A stretch of DNA of 64,000 nt from Sambucus nigra (GCA_949130495.1 OX422221.1:151943741-152007740), one strand, 5' to 3'. Positions 25,226-38,934 are shown, counted from the stretch's first letter. The notes: generated by a model not told the origin, from the sequence alone. Translations and numbers: made by a program.

Positions 25226-28200
25226 TGTAATACCTCATGATTTTAATGATTTTTAAAATGGATTATATTTTAAATTAATAGATTAATTGGATTTTATTAT
25301 TAATTAATTCATTGGGGTTTTATCCGAATTGTGGATGTTAAAAATGTATCATTCTGAATTTTACTTAAAGATATTTAGGTAATATATGAATGTGGTGATT
25401 ATTGATAATTGTTGTGGGAAATAAATTTGATAATTTAGATTTTTAGTCGGGCGCGGTATGGGACGTGTCGAGACTAATTTGTTAAATTAAAAAGGAAATC
25501 TATTTTTTATCAACCTTATAGTCATTTTGACTGCGTCATTGCGTCCAAAAGGTTTGAAATAGTCAGAAAAGTCTATTTGGATGTTGAATTTGGGTCTCAG
25601 GTCATTTGGAAATGAAAAGACAACCCAAAAGGGTATTTTGGTCATTTTTATAGGGGGATGAATAGTGATTTTGGATTTTATCCTATTATAAGTATTTGGA
25701 GATTAAGTGTACGTGGGTTATTCATCACATCTACACAAAATAGAGAAGTCGTCTTCCTAGAGAGAGTGAAAGGTTGCTTGGGAGAAGAGAAGCTTGGAAA
25801 GGAGGAGAACCAAAGGTCAAAGGTCACCACCACCTCAAAGGATCAGATCTTCATTAGAGGCAAGTGTTTGATAATTGCAATCTAAGTTTGTATATTGTCC
25901 ATGTTAGGATAGTTATAAAAAGATGAGATTTTTACATGTTTGGAAGATAAAGATGAGTTGTTAATGGATTTCTGAAAAAAAGGAAATTTATAGGAATCAA
26001 ACTCATGATGTAGGTAGTTAGTAATCTACGAAATAATCATGAATCTGTTGAAGAAATTCTGAAAACCATTGATGTGTTCTGGAAGATAATATGTTGATAA
26101 TTTTCTGTAAAAAGTGGATATAAGCATGCTTTTAATTCAATCTCTTGATGATTCTAGGATGTTTAAAGTATTAGAAATCATTCATATATGTTGATATATC
26201 ATGTAGTAAGGATTATAAGTCATTTGGTATGTTAATAAGAAGGTTTGAATGATCAAAAATGGCTAAACCCATAGTTGCAGAAATGCAGAAAAACTGGGTT
26301 GTTACCTGAGTGATCGATCGATCGACCCCCTGCCTTCGATCGATCGACCTCCCCAGAATTCCTAAAGTTGCTTCTTTTTTTAAATGTTGATCCTTATCCC
26401 GAACCTTTTGTAGGTCTTTGGTGATTATTAATTGGATATTATGGGACTTAGATAAGATCAGTAAACCCTAGATAAGATTTGAATTAATTTGATTGGGATT
26501 TAATATATTAGAATTATGATAATTAATTTAAAAGGTATTTCGGTTGTTAGATTCATTTGTTGGATTCTAATTGGTATGCATGAGGATTAAAGATAGGACC
26601 AGTAGGGGTGTTTGAATATAACACCTGAGTATCCTTAAGTTTACAAGAGGGTTTAATCCTAAGTGAAAGAAGATGTGTTTATAAGAGATTTGAAACTATC
26701 TGTTTTAAACCTAATTAAAGGGAGCGTTTTAATTCGTAGTAATTCGGGAGAGATGACTATATGGACCAGTAGGGTATTAGTGACTTCTTATTGAATATAT
26801 GTTGAGGAAAAACCTATTTGAACCTTGAATATTGAGTGAGGCTCGGGGATAATTAAATTAAGAAGTGAAGCCATAATATTTTAATACGTAGGATTTAAAG
26901 AGATATAATGCTACGTATGGGATGTATCTTAGGGTAGTGTGATTACCTTGTTGATATCATATTGTAGGTAGATGATAATTCCTATTTGATTGATTGATGA
27001 TTTATGTGTATGGCATACCTATCTTACTTGCTTTCGACGGGAGGTTTACAATTGAGGGCAGTCATATCTTGATGAATTCATGGGATTTTTGATTTGTCGC
27101 TCGAGAACATAGGTCTATGGAAGACTTATCGAGGATTTGATAAGTCCGCTGAATTTGGGAACATAGGTATGTGCATGACCCATGGATATAAGAACTATGT
27201 TCGCCTCCAATTTGTATGGTGTTGTTTGTGGTTCGAGGAATCCTTATTGAACCTTTAGTCACCTATTCGGCAACCAGCGATGATGGGATATGATATCAGA
27301 GTAATGCATTGCGCCGCAGCTGTGACTCGGGGTGCCTTATATATATATATATATATATATATAATGAATTAAATGAATGAATGGTTATATTATGGTTAAA
27401 TCATCTACTGTGTGATAATTGTAGATTACGGTGAATTGAGAAAAGAATTGAAGTAAGTTAATGAATATTTATGGAAGAGATTAATTCATTAATGAGAAAT
27501 GATTCATGTTAACGAGAAACGATTTATATAGAATGTATAATAATGATTATATAACGTATGTTATGGGACATACGGGGTTATAATATGGGAATGGAATCAT
27601 ATTATGGAAATTAGTTAAAAGGAACCATTAACTAGGAGGTTAATAGGAAATGTTGAGCGTGCACTCTAGATGAGAGGTGAAAATAGCAAGTGAGAGTATG
27701 GATTCTAACATGTACATAATAAATGATTTATTGCACTTGTTAAATACTTGTTGTTTTCAAAATCATTTTCACAATCGAGCTCTGACCCGTTTCCTTGCAT
27801 ATTTTCTTTTCAATTGTACCTTCGATATTAGGTGTCTAGTAGCAGGGACGCCAACCTTAGTTGATTTTGACGAGCTATGGAGCTATGGAGTATTTCTTAT
27901 ACTGTTATCTTCATTTGATTTACAGTGTTCTTTTAGTTAGGGCATGTTGCCCAAAGGATTTCAGTTATTGCTTTCTATCGGAGTCATATAAAATTGTGTT
28001 CCTGACATTTTAATACATTTGTTATTGTTGGGATTATTTTAATGGATTAATAATATTTGGGAATGTTTATTCCAATTGCATTTAAATTCTTTTGTGTTAT
28101 CTATTTAGTTATTAGTGTTACAGAATAAAATGTGTTGTGTTATTCTTAACCTAAAAATGGATTTTGTTGAATTAAAATATGGAAAGTTTTTAACACCTGC

Positions 28201-28325
28201 TTAATTGGGTATTGGGTGAGTTGTAAATGTTTTCGACAGTGATGCTTAGAATCAGCCAACTGTATATTCTGTTTTAATTTGGTATGGGAGTGGCAACCCG
28301 GTATTTAATTAGGTGTGGTGTTACA
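25226..28325 (+). mobile_element. Full-length 3' LTR of element B
   Basis: 3100 bp, TGTAATACCT to GTGTTACA, preceded by the PPT AGAGGGGAAG. It is the only copy with the LTR 3' part (from about 26975), including a TA tract (27339-27362) and the AGCAGGGACGCC and TTTTCGACAGTGATGCT phrases shared with A. The TATA-like ATTATAAG is at 25684. Confidence 0.85.
25684..25691 (+). promoter_or_regulatory. TATA-like site of LTR B
   Basis: ATTATAAG within CCTATTATAAGTATT, present in every unit (for example 14369). It precedes the purine-rich leader and the donor-like motif at 25857. Confidence 0.45.
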
Positions 28326-28330
28326 ATGCT

Positions 28331-28523
28331 TACCCCAAAAATGGCTCGAAGTAGCGAATTCCACAAAGTAGGTGCGCGCGAGAAAAATTGAAGCGTTTCT
28401 GAGTACTCAAATGTTGAAGTCCTGCAAAAAGATAATAAAATAATACAAATACAAAGAAAATAATATGAAATACTAAATCAAATAAAGTCTAAAACAAACT
28501 CATCCCCGACAACGGCGCCAATT
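28331..28523 (-). other. Leader of element C with primer-binding site
   Basis: The PBS occupies 28503-28520 (TGGCGCCGTTGTCGGGGA on the minus strand), two to three bases from the LTR. An acceptor-like run ending TTTTTGCAG|G lies at 28422 after a T-rich stretch. The gag-position ATG follows at the B insertion site. The same leader is repeated at about 31298-31490 and 34265-34457. Confidence 0.7.
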
Positions 28524-30051
28524 TGATCAGCGCATGAAAGGTGTGTTCGTGTAAGGACATAACCGTTGTTTTCGTTTCACCGTGATAATACAAAAACGTA
28601 AATTACAACTACGCTTGCGATAAAAGTATAGCGGTAAGTCGGGTATCAAAAATCAACAAAGACGAGTTGCTAGAATTTATAAGGTTTAATATTCCAGAAA
28701 TAAAAGTGTAAAATATGATTATACACAAAAAGAAAAAAGATGCATAAAAGGAAAATATTAATCTATGCGTGGGAAAATAAAGCTAGATTAAGAAAGAGGT
28801 AAAAACTATAGGTTGCGTCGAATATCCCTCACCCGAGTTAATTAGTATAAAATGGTCACATGGGTCGACGAGTTATTACCAATGCGTCTCATTTCGATAA
28901 TTGAACCAAGGGCTGTCACGTCCCTAAATCCGCATAAAATCCTGAAACAATTTTGGCTTCAACAAATACCCCGAAAATTATGCACGCAAGGTCGTAAGCA
29001 CGGGACATACATGATATGCCCCGTCAAATCTCCTAGGCGCAATAACTAGGATAACTCACCCGAAATAGACCCATAAACACCATCACCAAAGCAAAGCAAC
29101 CGTCAACCCGAGTGAGTTCCATTCAAACACAACCTAGACTAAATTATCTAGAAAGCATATTAAAAACGAGGGTAAATAAATGCGGTAAAGAAATCAAATT
29201 AAACTACGCTACAAAGAGAGTAAACAAATCATGTAAACCTAATTATGAAAGCATGTAAATTACCTACAAAGAAAGAATTAATGAAATGCACACTATATTA
29301 ATGGAGAGGGTGAATGAATAGTCATCTTATAAACCCAAAAAGGTGTCAATCCAAGAAGAAATGAAGAAGAACTCTTCAAGAACCAAACCCTAACCTAAAC
29401 TAGCCTAGAATAAATTACATAAACTATATCTAAAAATAGAAACCAAAATTCCTTTATATAGTAAGTTACAAAAGAAATAAAGGAAAAAGAAAACAAAAGG
29501 AAAGATCTCAAAATATCTGGCATACGTGGTCGACCGCGGTCTGGGGGTCGATCGACTGCGACCTTAGGAAAAAGCCCACTGTCTCCTTTCCACGGAAAAA
29601 CTTGAAACTTCGATTGACCGTGCCTCAAAATTCCGTCGATCGGTACTTTGTGTTCCAACCATATTTGGTCCATGAAGAGGGGGAAACGTCCATTAACATA
29701 AACAACCATAACTTCTTCGTCCGAACTCCAAATGATGCACCGTTTATGGCCACGCGATGAAAAATCAACGAACCACGCATTTGTGGATTTTCCAAGAGCT
29801 GGAGAATAAATGTGAATTGACTAAAATACCCTTGAAGTAGCGTCTGATTATGAAACTTCTCTGAAATGCAACGGTTCCTCACTTTTAGCATTCCAATACC
29901 TACAAAAGCACAATTAACCCCTGCAAAGCATGTATATATTCAAATCCAATGTTTTCTAGTTAATGAGAAAAAATATAGGCATTTAGGACCGTAAAAGTGC
30001 TAGAATGCATAAAGATAGTGGGCGGAAATATGAAATATTTGATACGAATCA
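28524..30051 (-). mobile_element. 5' LTR of element C (first of three tandem copies)
   Basis: 1528 bp, aligned with 9396-10695 apart from about 200 extra bases at 29757-29975. Near-identical copies at about 31491-33018 and 34458-35985 arose by the triplication, not by retrotransposition. Confidence 0.8.
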
Positions 30052-31220
30052 GAAATGTAGGGGTGTAAACTAGGAACAATTAAATTTAAACCCAATCACT
30101 TAAAACAAGTTCACGGAGTTCTCATTTGATTTCAAACTTCATCACATTTGAATTTAACCTCATGTAACAATATAAATTGAACTCAATGAACAAACATACA
30201 CAATGCATACAAGCCTGGAATTTTGATGATTCTACAAACCAATAAAGTGATGACATTGAAAGTATAACTAGGATAAACGGACATTGTGAAAACCATTAAT
30301 ATACCATCCAATATCCCTCAAAATAAGCATATATATTTTAATCTTTTGAATGAATAAATCAACTAAACAAAATAGGCATTGTAAAATATTTTTATTTTAA
30401 TGCCATTATTCTTTTATTCCTTTGGACCACGTATTTATTTTAGGTCCAAGCAAACGGTGGCTTACTCGCAAAGGATGATATTTCCTTTCGTAGCCCTTTT
30501 CCATGCACATTTATATATATATATATATATAATCTTTTATCGCTAAATTCTCGCGTGCAACGGATTTTAACATGCACTAGTCCTCCTAGGTTACATAACA
30601 TGTAGATGATAAGATTGGTAGGAGAACACGTCATATAGCTCAAATATACATGTGAAGTTATAGTTTCAAGTGAGGTCGTGCATGTGTGAATTGAGGCATA
30701 TAAAAATAGAATCCATTATATCAACACAAAATTCAAACTAATCCATGTAAGCATGGTAAAGAACATTTTAAGTACTGACAATCTAAACCAAAAGTTCTAG
30801 CCACATGGAAGCGAAAAAGAAGGGATTCAAACACAAGTATATGCCACATAGAGTTTGTCAAACTAAAATACACAAAAAAAAAATTCATTTTGAGTTTTTG
30901 AAATTTTTAATCCAAACAAACAAAAATATTTACTCAAAAGACAAACAAAAATCATTTGTATTTTTCATTAATCTTAAATTACTAAAAAAAGGTAAAACAC
31001 AAATGTAAACAAAAAACTTTTTGTATTTTTCATTTATTGAAACTAAAATGAAAGATCTATAATACAAATGATAAACAACAATCATAATTCTAGCATGTGA
31101 TAAAGCATGAAGTATACACTAGAACAATGATTAAGAAGCATACAATTAGCATGATAGTTTAGCATGAAGTACAAAAGCTAAAGTATGCAAACAAAACTAA
31201 CACATTGAACCTTTAGATTT
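30052..31220 (-). other. 3' non-coding tail of the copia element, right piece (three copies)
   Basis: A-rich, with short chance open frames only. The copy nearest to gag is at 35986-37172. A (TA)n tract (30510-30532) expands in copy 3 to 36445-36483. Confidence 0.6.
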
Positions 31221-34200
31221 AGCCAACTGTATATTCTGTTTTAATTTGGTATGGGAGTGGCAACCCGGTATTTAATTAGGTGTGGTGTTACAATGCTTAC
31301 CACAAAAATGGCTCGAAGTAGCGAATTCCACAAAGTAGGTGCGCGCGAGAAAAATTCAAGCGTTTCTGAGTACTCAAATGTTGAAGTCCTGCAAAAAGAT
31401 AATAAAATAATACAAATACAAAGAAAATAATATGAAATACTAAATCAAATAAAGTCTAAAACAAACTCATCCCCGACAACGGCGCCAATTTGATCAGCGC
31501 ATGAAAGGTGTGTTCGTGTAAGGACATAATCGTTGTTTTCGTTTCACCGTGATAATACAAAAACGTAAATTACAACTACGCTTGCGATAAAAGTATAGCG
31601 GTAAGTCGGGTATCAAAAATCAACAAAGACGAGTTGCTAGAATTTATAAGGTTTAATATTCCAGAAATAAAAGTGTAAAATATGATTATACACAAAAAGA
31701 AAAAAGATGCATAAAAGGAAAATATTAATCTATGCGTGGGAAAATAAAGCTAGATTAAGAAAGAGGTAAAAACTATAGGTTGCGTCGAATATCCCTCACC
31801 CGAGTTAATTAGTATAAAATGGTCACATGGGTCGACGAGTTATTACCAATGCGTCTCATTTCGATAATTGAACCAAGGGCTGTCACGTCCCTAAATCCGC
31901 ATAAAATCCTGAAACAATTTTGGCTTCAACAAATACCCCGAAAATTATGCACGCAAGGTCGTAAGCACGGGACATACATGATATGCCCCGTCAAATCTCC
32001 TAGGCGCAATAACTAGGATAACTCACCCGAAATAGACCCATAAACACCATCACCAAAGCAAAGCAACCGTCAACCCGAGTGAGTTCCATTCAAACACAAC
32101 CTAGACTAAATTATCTAGAAAGCATATTAAAAACGAGGGTAAATAAATGCGGTAAAGAAATCAAATTAAACTACGCTACAAAGAGAGTAAACAAATCATG
32201 TAAACCTAATTATGAAAGCATGTAAATTACCTACAAAGAAAGAATTAATGAAATGCACACTATATTAATGGAGAGGGTGAATGAATAGTCATCTTATAAA
32301 CCCAAAAAGGTGTCAATCCAAGAAGAAATGAAGAAGAACTCTTCAAGAACCAAACCCTAACCTAAACTAGCCTAGAATAAATTACATAAACTATATCTAA
32401 AAATAGAAACCAAAATTCCTTTATATAGTAAGTTACAAAAGAAATAAAGGAAAAAGAAAACAAAAGGAAAGATCTCAAAATATCTGGCATACGTGGTCGA
32501 CCGCGGTCTGGGGGTCGATCGACTGCGACCTTAGGCAAAAGCCCACTGTCTCCTTTCCACGGAAAAACTTGAAACTTCGATTGACCGTGCCTCAAAATTC
32601 CGTCGATCGGTACTTTGTGTTCCAACCATATTTGGTCCATGAAGAGGGGGAAACGTCCATTAACATAAACAACCATAACTTCTTCGTCCGAACTCCAAAT
32701 GATGCACCGTTTATGGACACGCGATGAAAAATCAACGAACCACGCATTTGTGGATTTTCCAAGAGTTGGAGAATAAATGTGAATTGACTAAAATACCCTT
32801 GAAGTAGCGTCTGATTATGAAACTTCTCCGAAATGCAACGGTTCCTCACTTTTAGCATTCCAATACCTACAAAAGCACAATTAACCCCTGCAAAGCATGT
32901 ATATATTCAAATCCAATGTTTTCTAGTTAATGAGAAAAAATATAGGCATTTAGGACCGTAAAAGTGCTAGAATGCATAAAGATAGTGGGCGGAAATATGA
33001 AATATTTGATACGAATCAGAAATGTAGGGGTGTAAACTAGGAACAATTAAATTTAAACCCAATCACTTAAAACAAGTTCACGGAGTTCTCATTTGATTTC
33101 AAACTTCATCACATTTGAATTTAACCTCATGTAACAATATAAATTGAACTCAATGAACAAACATACACAATGCATACAAGCCTGGAATTTTGATGATTCT
33201 ACAAACCAATAAAGTGATGACATTGAAAGTATAACTAGGATAAACGGACATTGTGAAAACCATTAATATACCATCCAATATCCCTCAAAATAAGCATATA
33301 TATTTTAATCTTTTGAATGAATAAATCAACTAAACAAAATAGGCATTGTAAAATATTTTTATTTTAATGCCATTATTCTTTTATTCCTTTGGACCACGTA
33401 TTTATTTTAGGTCCAAGCAAACGGTGGCTTACTCGCAAAGGATGATATTTCCTTTCGGAGCCCTTTTCCATGCACATTTATATATATATATATATATAAT
33501 CTTTTATCGCTAAATTCTCGCGTGCAACGGATTTTAACATGCACTAGTCCTCCTAGGTTACATAACATGTAGATGATAAGATTGGTAGGAGAACACGTCA
33601 TATAGCTCAAATATACATGTGAAGTTATAGTTTCAAGTGAGGTCGTGCATGTGTGAATTGACGCATATAAAAATAGAATCCATTATATCAACACAAAATT
33701 CAAACTAATCCATGTAAGCATGGTAAAGAACATTTTAAGTACTGACAATCTAAACCAAAAGTTCTAGCCACATGGAAGCGAAAAAGAAGGGATTCAAACA
33801 CAAGTATATGCCACATAGAGTTTGTCAAACTAAAATACACAAAAAAAAAATTCATTTTGAGTTTTTGAAATTTTTAATCCAAACAAACAAAAATATTTAC
33901 TCAAAAGACAAACAAAAATCATTTGTATTTTTCATTAATCTTAAATTACTAAAAAAAGGTAAAACACAAATGTAAACAAAAAACTTTTTGTATTTTTCAT
34001 TTATTGAAACTAAAATGAAAGATCTATAATACAAATGATAAACAACAATCATAATTCTAGCATGTGATAAAGCATGAAGTATAGACTAGAACAATGATTA
34101 AGAAGCATACAATTAGCATGATAATTTAGCATGAAGTACAAAAGCTAAAGTATGCAAACAAAACTAACACATTGAACCTTTAGATTTAGCCAACTGTATA

Positions 34201-36442
34201 TTCTGTTTTAATTTGGTATGGGAGTGGCAACCCGGTATTTAATTAGGTGTGGTGTTACAATGCTTACCACAAAAATGGCTCGAAGTAGCGAATTCCACAA
34301 AGTAGGTGCGCGCGAGAAAAATTCAAGCGTTTCTGAGTACTCAAATGTTGAAGTCCTGCAAAAAGATAATAAAATAATACAAATACAAAGAAAATAATAT
34401 GAAATACTAAATCAAATAAAGTCTAAAACAAACTCATCCCCGACAACGGCGCCAATTTGATCAGCGCATGAAAGGTGTGTTCGTGTAAGGACATAATCGT
34501 TGTTTTCGTTTCACCGTGATAATACAAAAACGTAAATTACAACTACGCTTGCGATAAAAGTATAGCGGTAAGTCGGGTATCAAAAATCAACAAAGACGAG
34601 TTGCTAGAATTTATAAGGTTTAATATTCCAGAAATAAAAGTGTAAAATATGATTATACACAAAAAGAAAAAAGATGCATAAAAGGAAAATATTAATCTAT
34701 GCGTGGGAAAATAAAGCTAGATTAAGAAAGAGGTAAAAACTATAGGTTGCGTCGAATATCCCTCACCCGAGTTAATTAGTATAAAATGGTCACATGGGTC
34801 GACGAGTTATTACCAATGCGTCTCATTTCGATAATTGAACCAAGGGCTGTCACGTCCCTAAATCCGCATAAAATCCTGAAACAATTTTGGCTTCAACAAA
34901 TACCCCGAAAATTATGCACGCAAGGTCGTAAGCACGGGACATACATGATATGCCCCGTCAAATCTCCTAGGCGCAATAACTAGGATAACTCACCCGAAAT
35001 AGACCCATAAACACCATCACCAAAGCAAAGCAACCATCAACCCGAGTGAGTTCCATTCAAACACAACCTAGACTAAATTATCTAGAAAGCATATTAAAAA
35101 CGAGGGTAAATAAATGCGGTAAAGAAATCAAATTAAACTACGCTACAAAGAGAGTAAACAAATCATGTAAACCTAATTATGAAAGCATGTAAATTACCTA
35201 CAAAGAAAGAATTAATGAAATGCACACTATATTAATGGAGAGGGTGAATGAATAGTCATCTTATAAACCCAAAAAGGTGTCAATCCAAGAAGAAATGAAG
35301 AAGAACTCTTCAAGAACCAAACCCTAACCTAAACTAGCCTAGAATAAATTACATAAACTATATCTAAAAATAGAAACCAAAATTCCTTTATATAGTAAGT
35401 TACAAAAGAAATAAAGGAAAAAGAAAACAAAAGGAAAGATCTCAAAATATCTGGCATACGTGGTCGACCGCGGTCTGGGGGTCGATCGACTGCGACATTA
35501 GGCAAAAGCCCACTGTCTCCTTTCCACGGAAAAACTTGAAACTTCGATTGACCGTGCCTCAAAATTCCGTCAATCGGTACTTTGTGTTCCAACCATATTT
35601 GGTCCATGAAGAGGGGGAAACGTCCATTAACATAAACAACCATAACTTCTTCGTCCGAACTCCAAATGATGCACCGTTTATGGCCACGCGATGAAAAATC
35701 AACGAACCACGCATTTGTGGATTTTCCAAGAGTTGGAGAATAAATGTGAATTGACTAAAATACCCTTGAAGTAGCGTCTGTTTATGAAACTTCTCCGAAA
35801 TGCAACGGTTCCTCACTTTTAGCATTCCAATACCTACAAAAGCACAATTAACCCCTGCAAAGCATGTATATATTCAAATCCAATGTTTTCTAGTTAATGA
35901 GAAAAAATATAGGCATTTAGGACCGTAAAAGTGCTAGAATGCATAAAGATAGTGGGCGGAAATATGAAATATTTGATACGAATCAGAAATGTAGGGGTGT
36001 AAACTAGGAACAATTAAATTTAAACCCAATCACTTAAAACAAGTTCACGGAGTTCTCATTTGATTTCAAACTTCATCACATTTGAATTTAACCTCATGTA
36101 ACAATATAAATTGAACTCAATGAACAAACATACACAATGCATACAAGCCTGGAATTTTGATGATTCTACAAACCAATAAAGTGATGACATTGAAAGTATA
36201 ACTAGGATAAACGGACATTGTGAAAACCATTAATATACCATCCAATATCCCTCAAAATAAGCATATATATTTTAATCTTTTGAATGAATAAATCAACTAA
36301 ACAAAATAGGCATTGTAAAATATTTTTATTTTAATGCCATTATTCTTTTATTCCTTTGGACCACGTATTTATTTTAGGTCCAAGCAAACGGTGGCTTACT
36401 CGCAAAGGATGATATTTCCTTTCGGAGCCCTTTTCCATGCAC

Positions 36443-36485
<43 letters not shown>

Positions 36486-37172
36486 CTTTTATCGCTAAAT
36501 TCTCGCGTGCAACGGATTTTAACATGCACTAGTCCTCCTAGGTTACATAACATGTAGATGATAAGATTGGTAGGAGAACACGTCATATAGCTCAAATATA
36601 CATGTGAAGTTATAGTTTCAAGTGAGGTCGTGCATGTGTGAATTGAGGCATATAAAAATAGAATCCATTATATCAACACAAAATTCAAACTAATCCATGT
36701 AAGCATGGTAAAGAACATTTTAAGTACTGACAATCTAAACCAAAAGTTCTAGCCACATGGAAGCGAAAAAGAAGGGATTCAAACACAAGTATATGCCACA
36801 TAGAGTTTGTCAAACTAAAATACACAAAAAAAAAATTCATTTTGAGTTTTTGAAATTTTTAATCCAAACAAACAAAAATATTTACTCAAAAGACAAACAA
36901 AAATCATTTGTATTTTTCATTAATCTTAAATTACTAAAAAAAGGTAAAACACAAATGTAAACAAAAAACTTTTTGTATTTTTCATTTATTGAAACTAAAA
37001 TGAAAGATCTATAATACAAATGATAAACAACAATCATAATTCTAGCATGTGATAAAGCATGAAGTATAGACTAGAACAATGATTAAGAAGCATACAATTA
37101 GCATGATAATTTAGCATGAAGTACAAAAGCTAAAGTATGAAAACAAAACTAACACATTGAACCTTTAGATTT

Positions 37173-37700
37173 AGCAAGGGAGGAAGCATGCAAAAGTAAA
37201 TGAGAATCAAAAATCCTATTTTGTAAAGCTACCAAGTTGAATCTCCTAACACAAACTAATGAAGAATGATGATCACGGGGCGTAGGAATCTTGGCTACCT
37301 CGGTTGCCTTGCGTTGGGATTTTCTGGGACCTCATTTAAGATCAATACAAAATTTCCTAAGATGGCCTTTTCGACCACAATGTGAGCACATAAAGACTCG
37401 GTAAAAAGAATTACCTAAGGAATGATTTATAATATTGTTCCTATATGATTCTCCTAAAACATTGGTTTTGGATTTAATAGAGGAATCGTTACAAGAATCA
37501 AAGCCTAAACCACAAGTGTCATTTTTAATTTGGACCGTTACTAATATTTTATCTAATTTCTCCGAACGACGCTCCAAATCAAATTTGAATTTACTAGAGT
37601 CTTTTAGTTTATTTTCTAAATCTAAAATGTTGAAATCTAATAAAACATTTCGCTCTATAAATGCAAGAAGCTCCTTTCTCAAGGATTCCATTAAACCTTT
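37173..37700 (-). pseudogene. gag: C-terminal part of copia Gag, cut off by element D
   Basis: Reading down from 37700 the frame continues the upstream coding piece: a heptad-like, charged stretch (KGLMESLRKELLAFIERN onward) fits a coiled coil, followed by the CCHC zinc knuckle CSHCGRKGHLRKFC near 37370. A stop (TGA, about 37331) follows shortly after, but the same frame stays open for about 60 more codons to a second stop near 37155, inside the triplicated DNA. No protease motif follows. The nucleocapsid role, binding RNA in virus-like particles, is from family knowledge. Confidence 0.75.
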
Positions 37701-38726
37701 TGTAACAACCCGCCTAAAATAATAACGGGTGGCCAGCCCTATACTATATTAAATCAGGAATTCCAGATGGTCCAGTCTCAACATCAACTAACGGTACTAT
37801 AATATAGGACTAACTACCCGAAATCATATAAGCGAGATGTTATAAAAATTTAAAACTTGCAACATACAACAACCCAACACTATAAAACTACTAAATGAAT
37901 AAGAGAGATGCAAGAAAGAACTATAAGAAATGAAGGGTATCACTATACATGAATATGCCATAAATAAATAAACCCGAATAAGCTGTCGGGTCACAGCAAA
38001 TACAATAACTGAAGGGAATAAATATAAACATGTAAGTAAATATCCCTTGGGTACAAACCCGATATACAACATGAATCCTACCTAGAATTTTAAAGAAGTA
38101 GGAAGCGGCTACATGAAACATCCCGCAACAGTCCGCACCTGTCACGGCTCCCAAGACTCAGGATAGAAGGTCATCCGGCATCCCTGCGGTAGGATACCTG
38201 TGGAAATATATATGTATATACAAGAAGGAGGGAGAAGTAAACGGGTCAGAGCCCCGAATGTGTAAAATATTTAGCAAGTGTGTTAACCGTGCATAATAAA
38301 TACCGGTGTACTTAATTTCATAAATAAGTGAGACCGCACTCTCGTGGAACCCCAACTCACCTCTCATCTAAAGGCGCGCACCTATCCGCGTCCTCAAATT
38401 TTAGTTAAATTAACCCCATTGATTTTAGAATAACTAAACTTATCAGGCCTAGCCTATATCCACGAGAGCTACCTTCCCGTCATAATCTAAGGATCCACCC
38501 ATTTCTAATCCTATTAGATTATGATTACAACAAATATGCCATAAAAGGCTTAAATGAATTCCGATATATAATTGAAGAATTAATAGTCTTAATACGTTAC
38601 CCCTATATATATATATACATAAATATATATATACATATATATATAGGCTAAAATGTAATAATCTATATATTTAATATCATGCACATGGAATATTGGCAAA
38701 ACCTCTCTCTAATCTCAAACTTGTAC

Positions 38727-38800
38727 TACGTTTCATGCGTGGGGAGTCTCGCAAAGCGAAATCCAAACAAGGAACCGCCCCGTTACACTACTCCTGACAA
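38727..38800 (-). other. Stem-loop module a in the D 3' LTR
   Basis: Minus reading: GTAGTGTAAC, GGGG, loop with GGTTCCTTGTTTGGATTT and CGCTTTGCGAGAC, then CCCC and ACGCATGAAAC. Repeated at 44295-44368. Confidence 0.65.
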
Positions 38801-38861
38801 GGTCAAGACCAGAGATCCGAGATGCCACAAATAGAATTACTTCTCTCGACTCTCGACATAG

Positions 38862-38934
38862 CACTGCGTTTCGTGCGTGAGGCGTCTCGCAAAGCGAAAT
38901 CCAAACAAGGAACCCCCTCGTTACACTACTCCTG
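38862..38934 (-). other. Stem-loop module b in the D 3' LTR
   Basis: Same loop as module a, but the outer arms are GAGG and CCTC, a compensating change. Repeated at 44430-44502. Confidence 0.65.

Larger units (their letters stand above)
13910..28325 (+). mobile_element. Element B: gypsy-type LTR structure with a four-unit internal tandem array
   Basis: One 14.4-kb insertion flanked by ATGCT (13905-13909 and 28326-28330). It begins with the LTR start TGTAATACCC and ends with the LTR end GGTGTGGTGTTACA. Four units, each an LTR 5' part of about 1.75 kb joined to about 1.09 kb of 3' internal tail with a PPT, precede one full 3.1-kb LTR at 25226-28325. There is no PBS and no gag or pol, so the rest of the 5' LTR and all coding DNA have been lost. 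TG..CA ends, PPT form and motifs shared with D place it near the Tekay/Del-type chromoviruses. Confidence 0.85.
9396..30051 (-). mobile_element. Element C: Tat-like Ty3/gypsy element, non-autonomous, split by B
   Basis: The two LTRs are at 9396-10695 and 28524-30051. On the minus strand the right LTR is followed by the PBS TGGCGCCGTTGTCGGGGA, the form typical of Tat/Athila-type plant gypsy elements. The left LTR is preceded by the PPT AGTTAGGGGG. Internal DNA without B is about 3.4 kb and shows only broken open frames, with no pol motif. Flanking bases GAAAG (9390-9394) and GAAAT (30052-30056) may be a decayed 5-bp duplication, which would move the LTR start by one base. It sits in the copia 3' tail. 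Its 5' LTR was later included in the triplication. Confidence 0.75.
28254..37172. repeat. Tandem triplication of a 2967-bp segment
   Basis: Copies are 28254-31220, 31221-34187 and 34188-37172. Each holds the last 72 bases of LTR B, the C leader with PBS, a C LTR and about 1.17 kb of copia tail. I count about 11 differences between copies 1 and 2 and about 7 between 2 and 3. Copy 3 is 18 bases longer through a longer TA tract. The joints share AGC (TCAGCCAAC, TTTAGCCAAC, TTTAGCAAGG). It must postdate the insertion of B because it includes the end of B. Confidence 0.95.

Noticed and set aside
27283..27296. TGATATCAGAG string as a PBS for element B
   Set aside because: It lies in the middle of the full LTR, about 2.06 kb from its start and 1 kb before its end, so it cannot be the PBS.
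28852..36960. Three sets of conserved open frames (65, 67, 88 and 104 residues) as a gene family
   Set aside because: They are copies made by the recent triplication, lie in LTR C or the copia tail, and match no known family.
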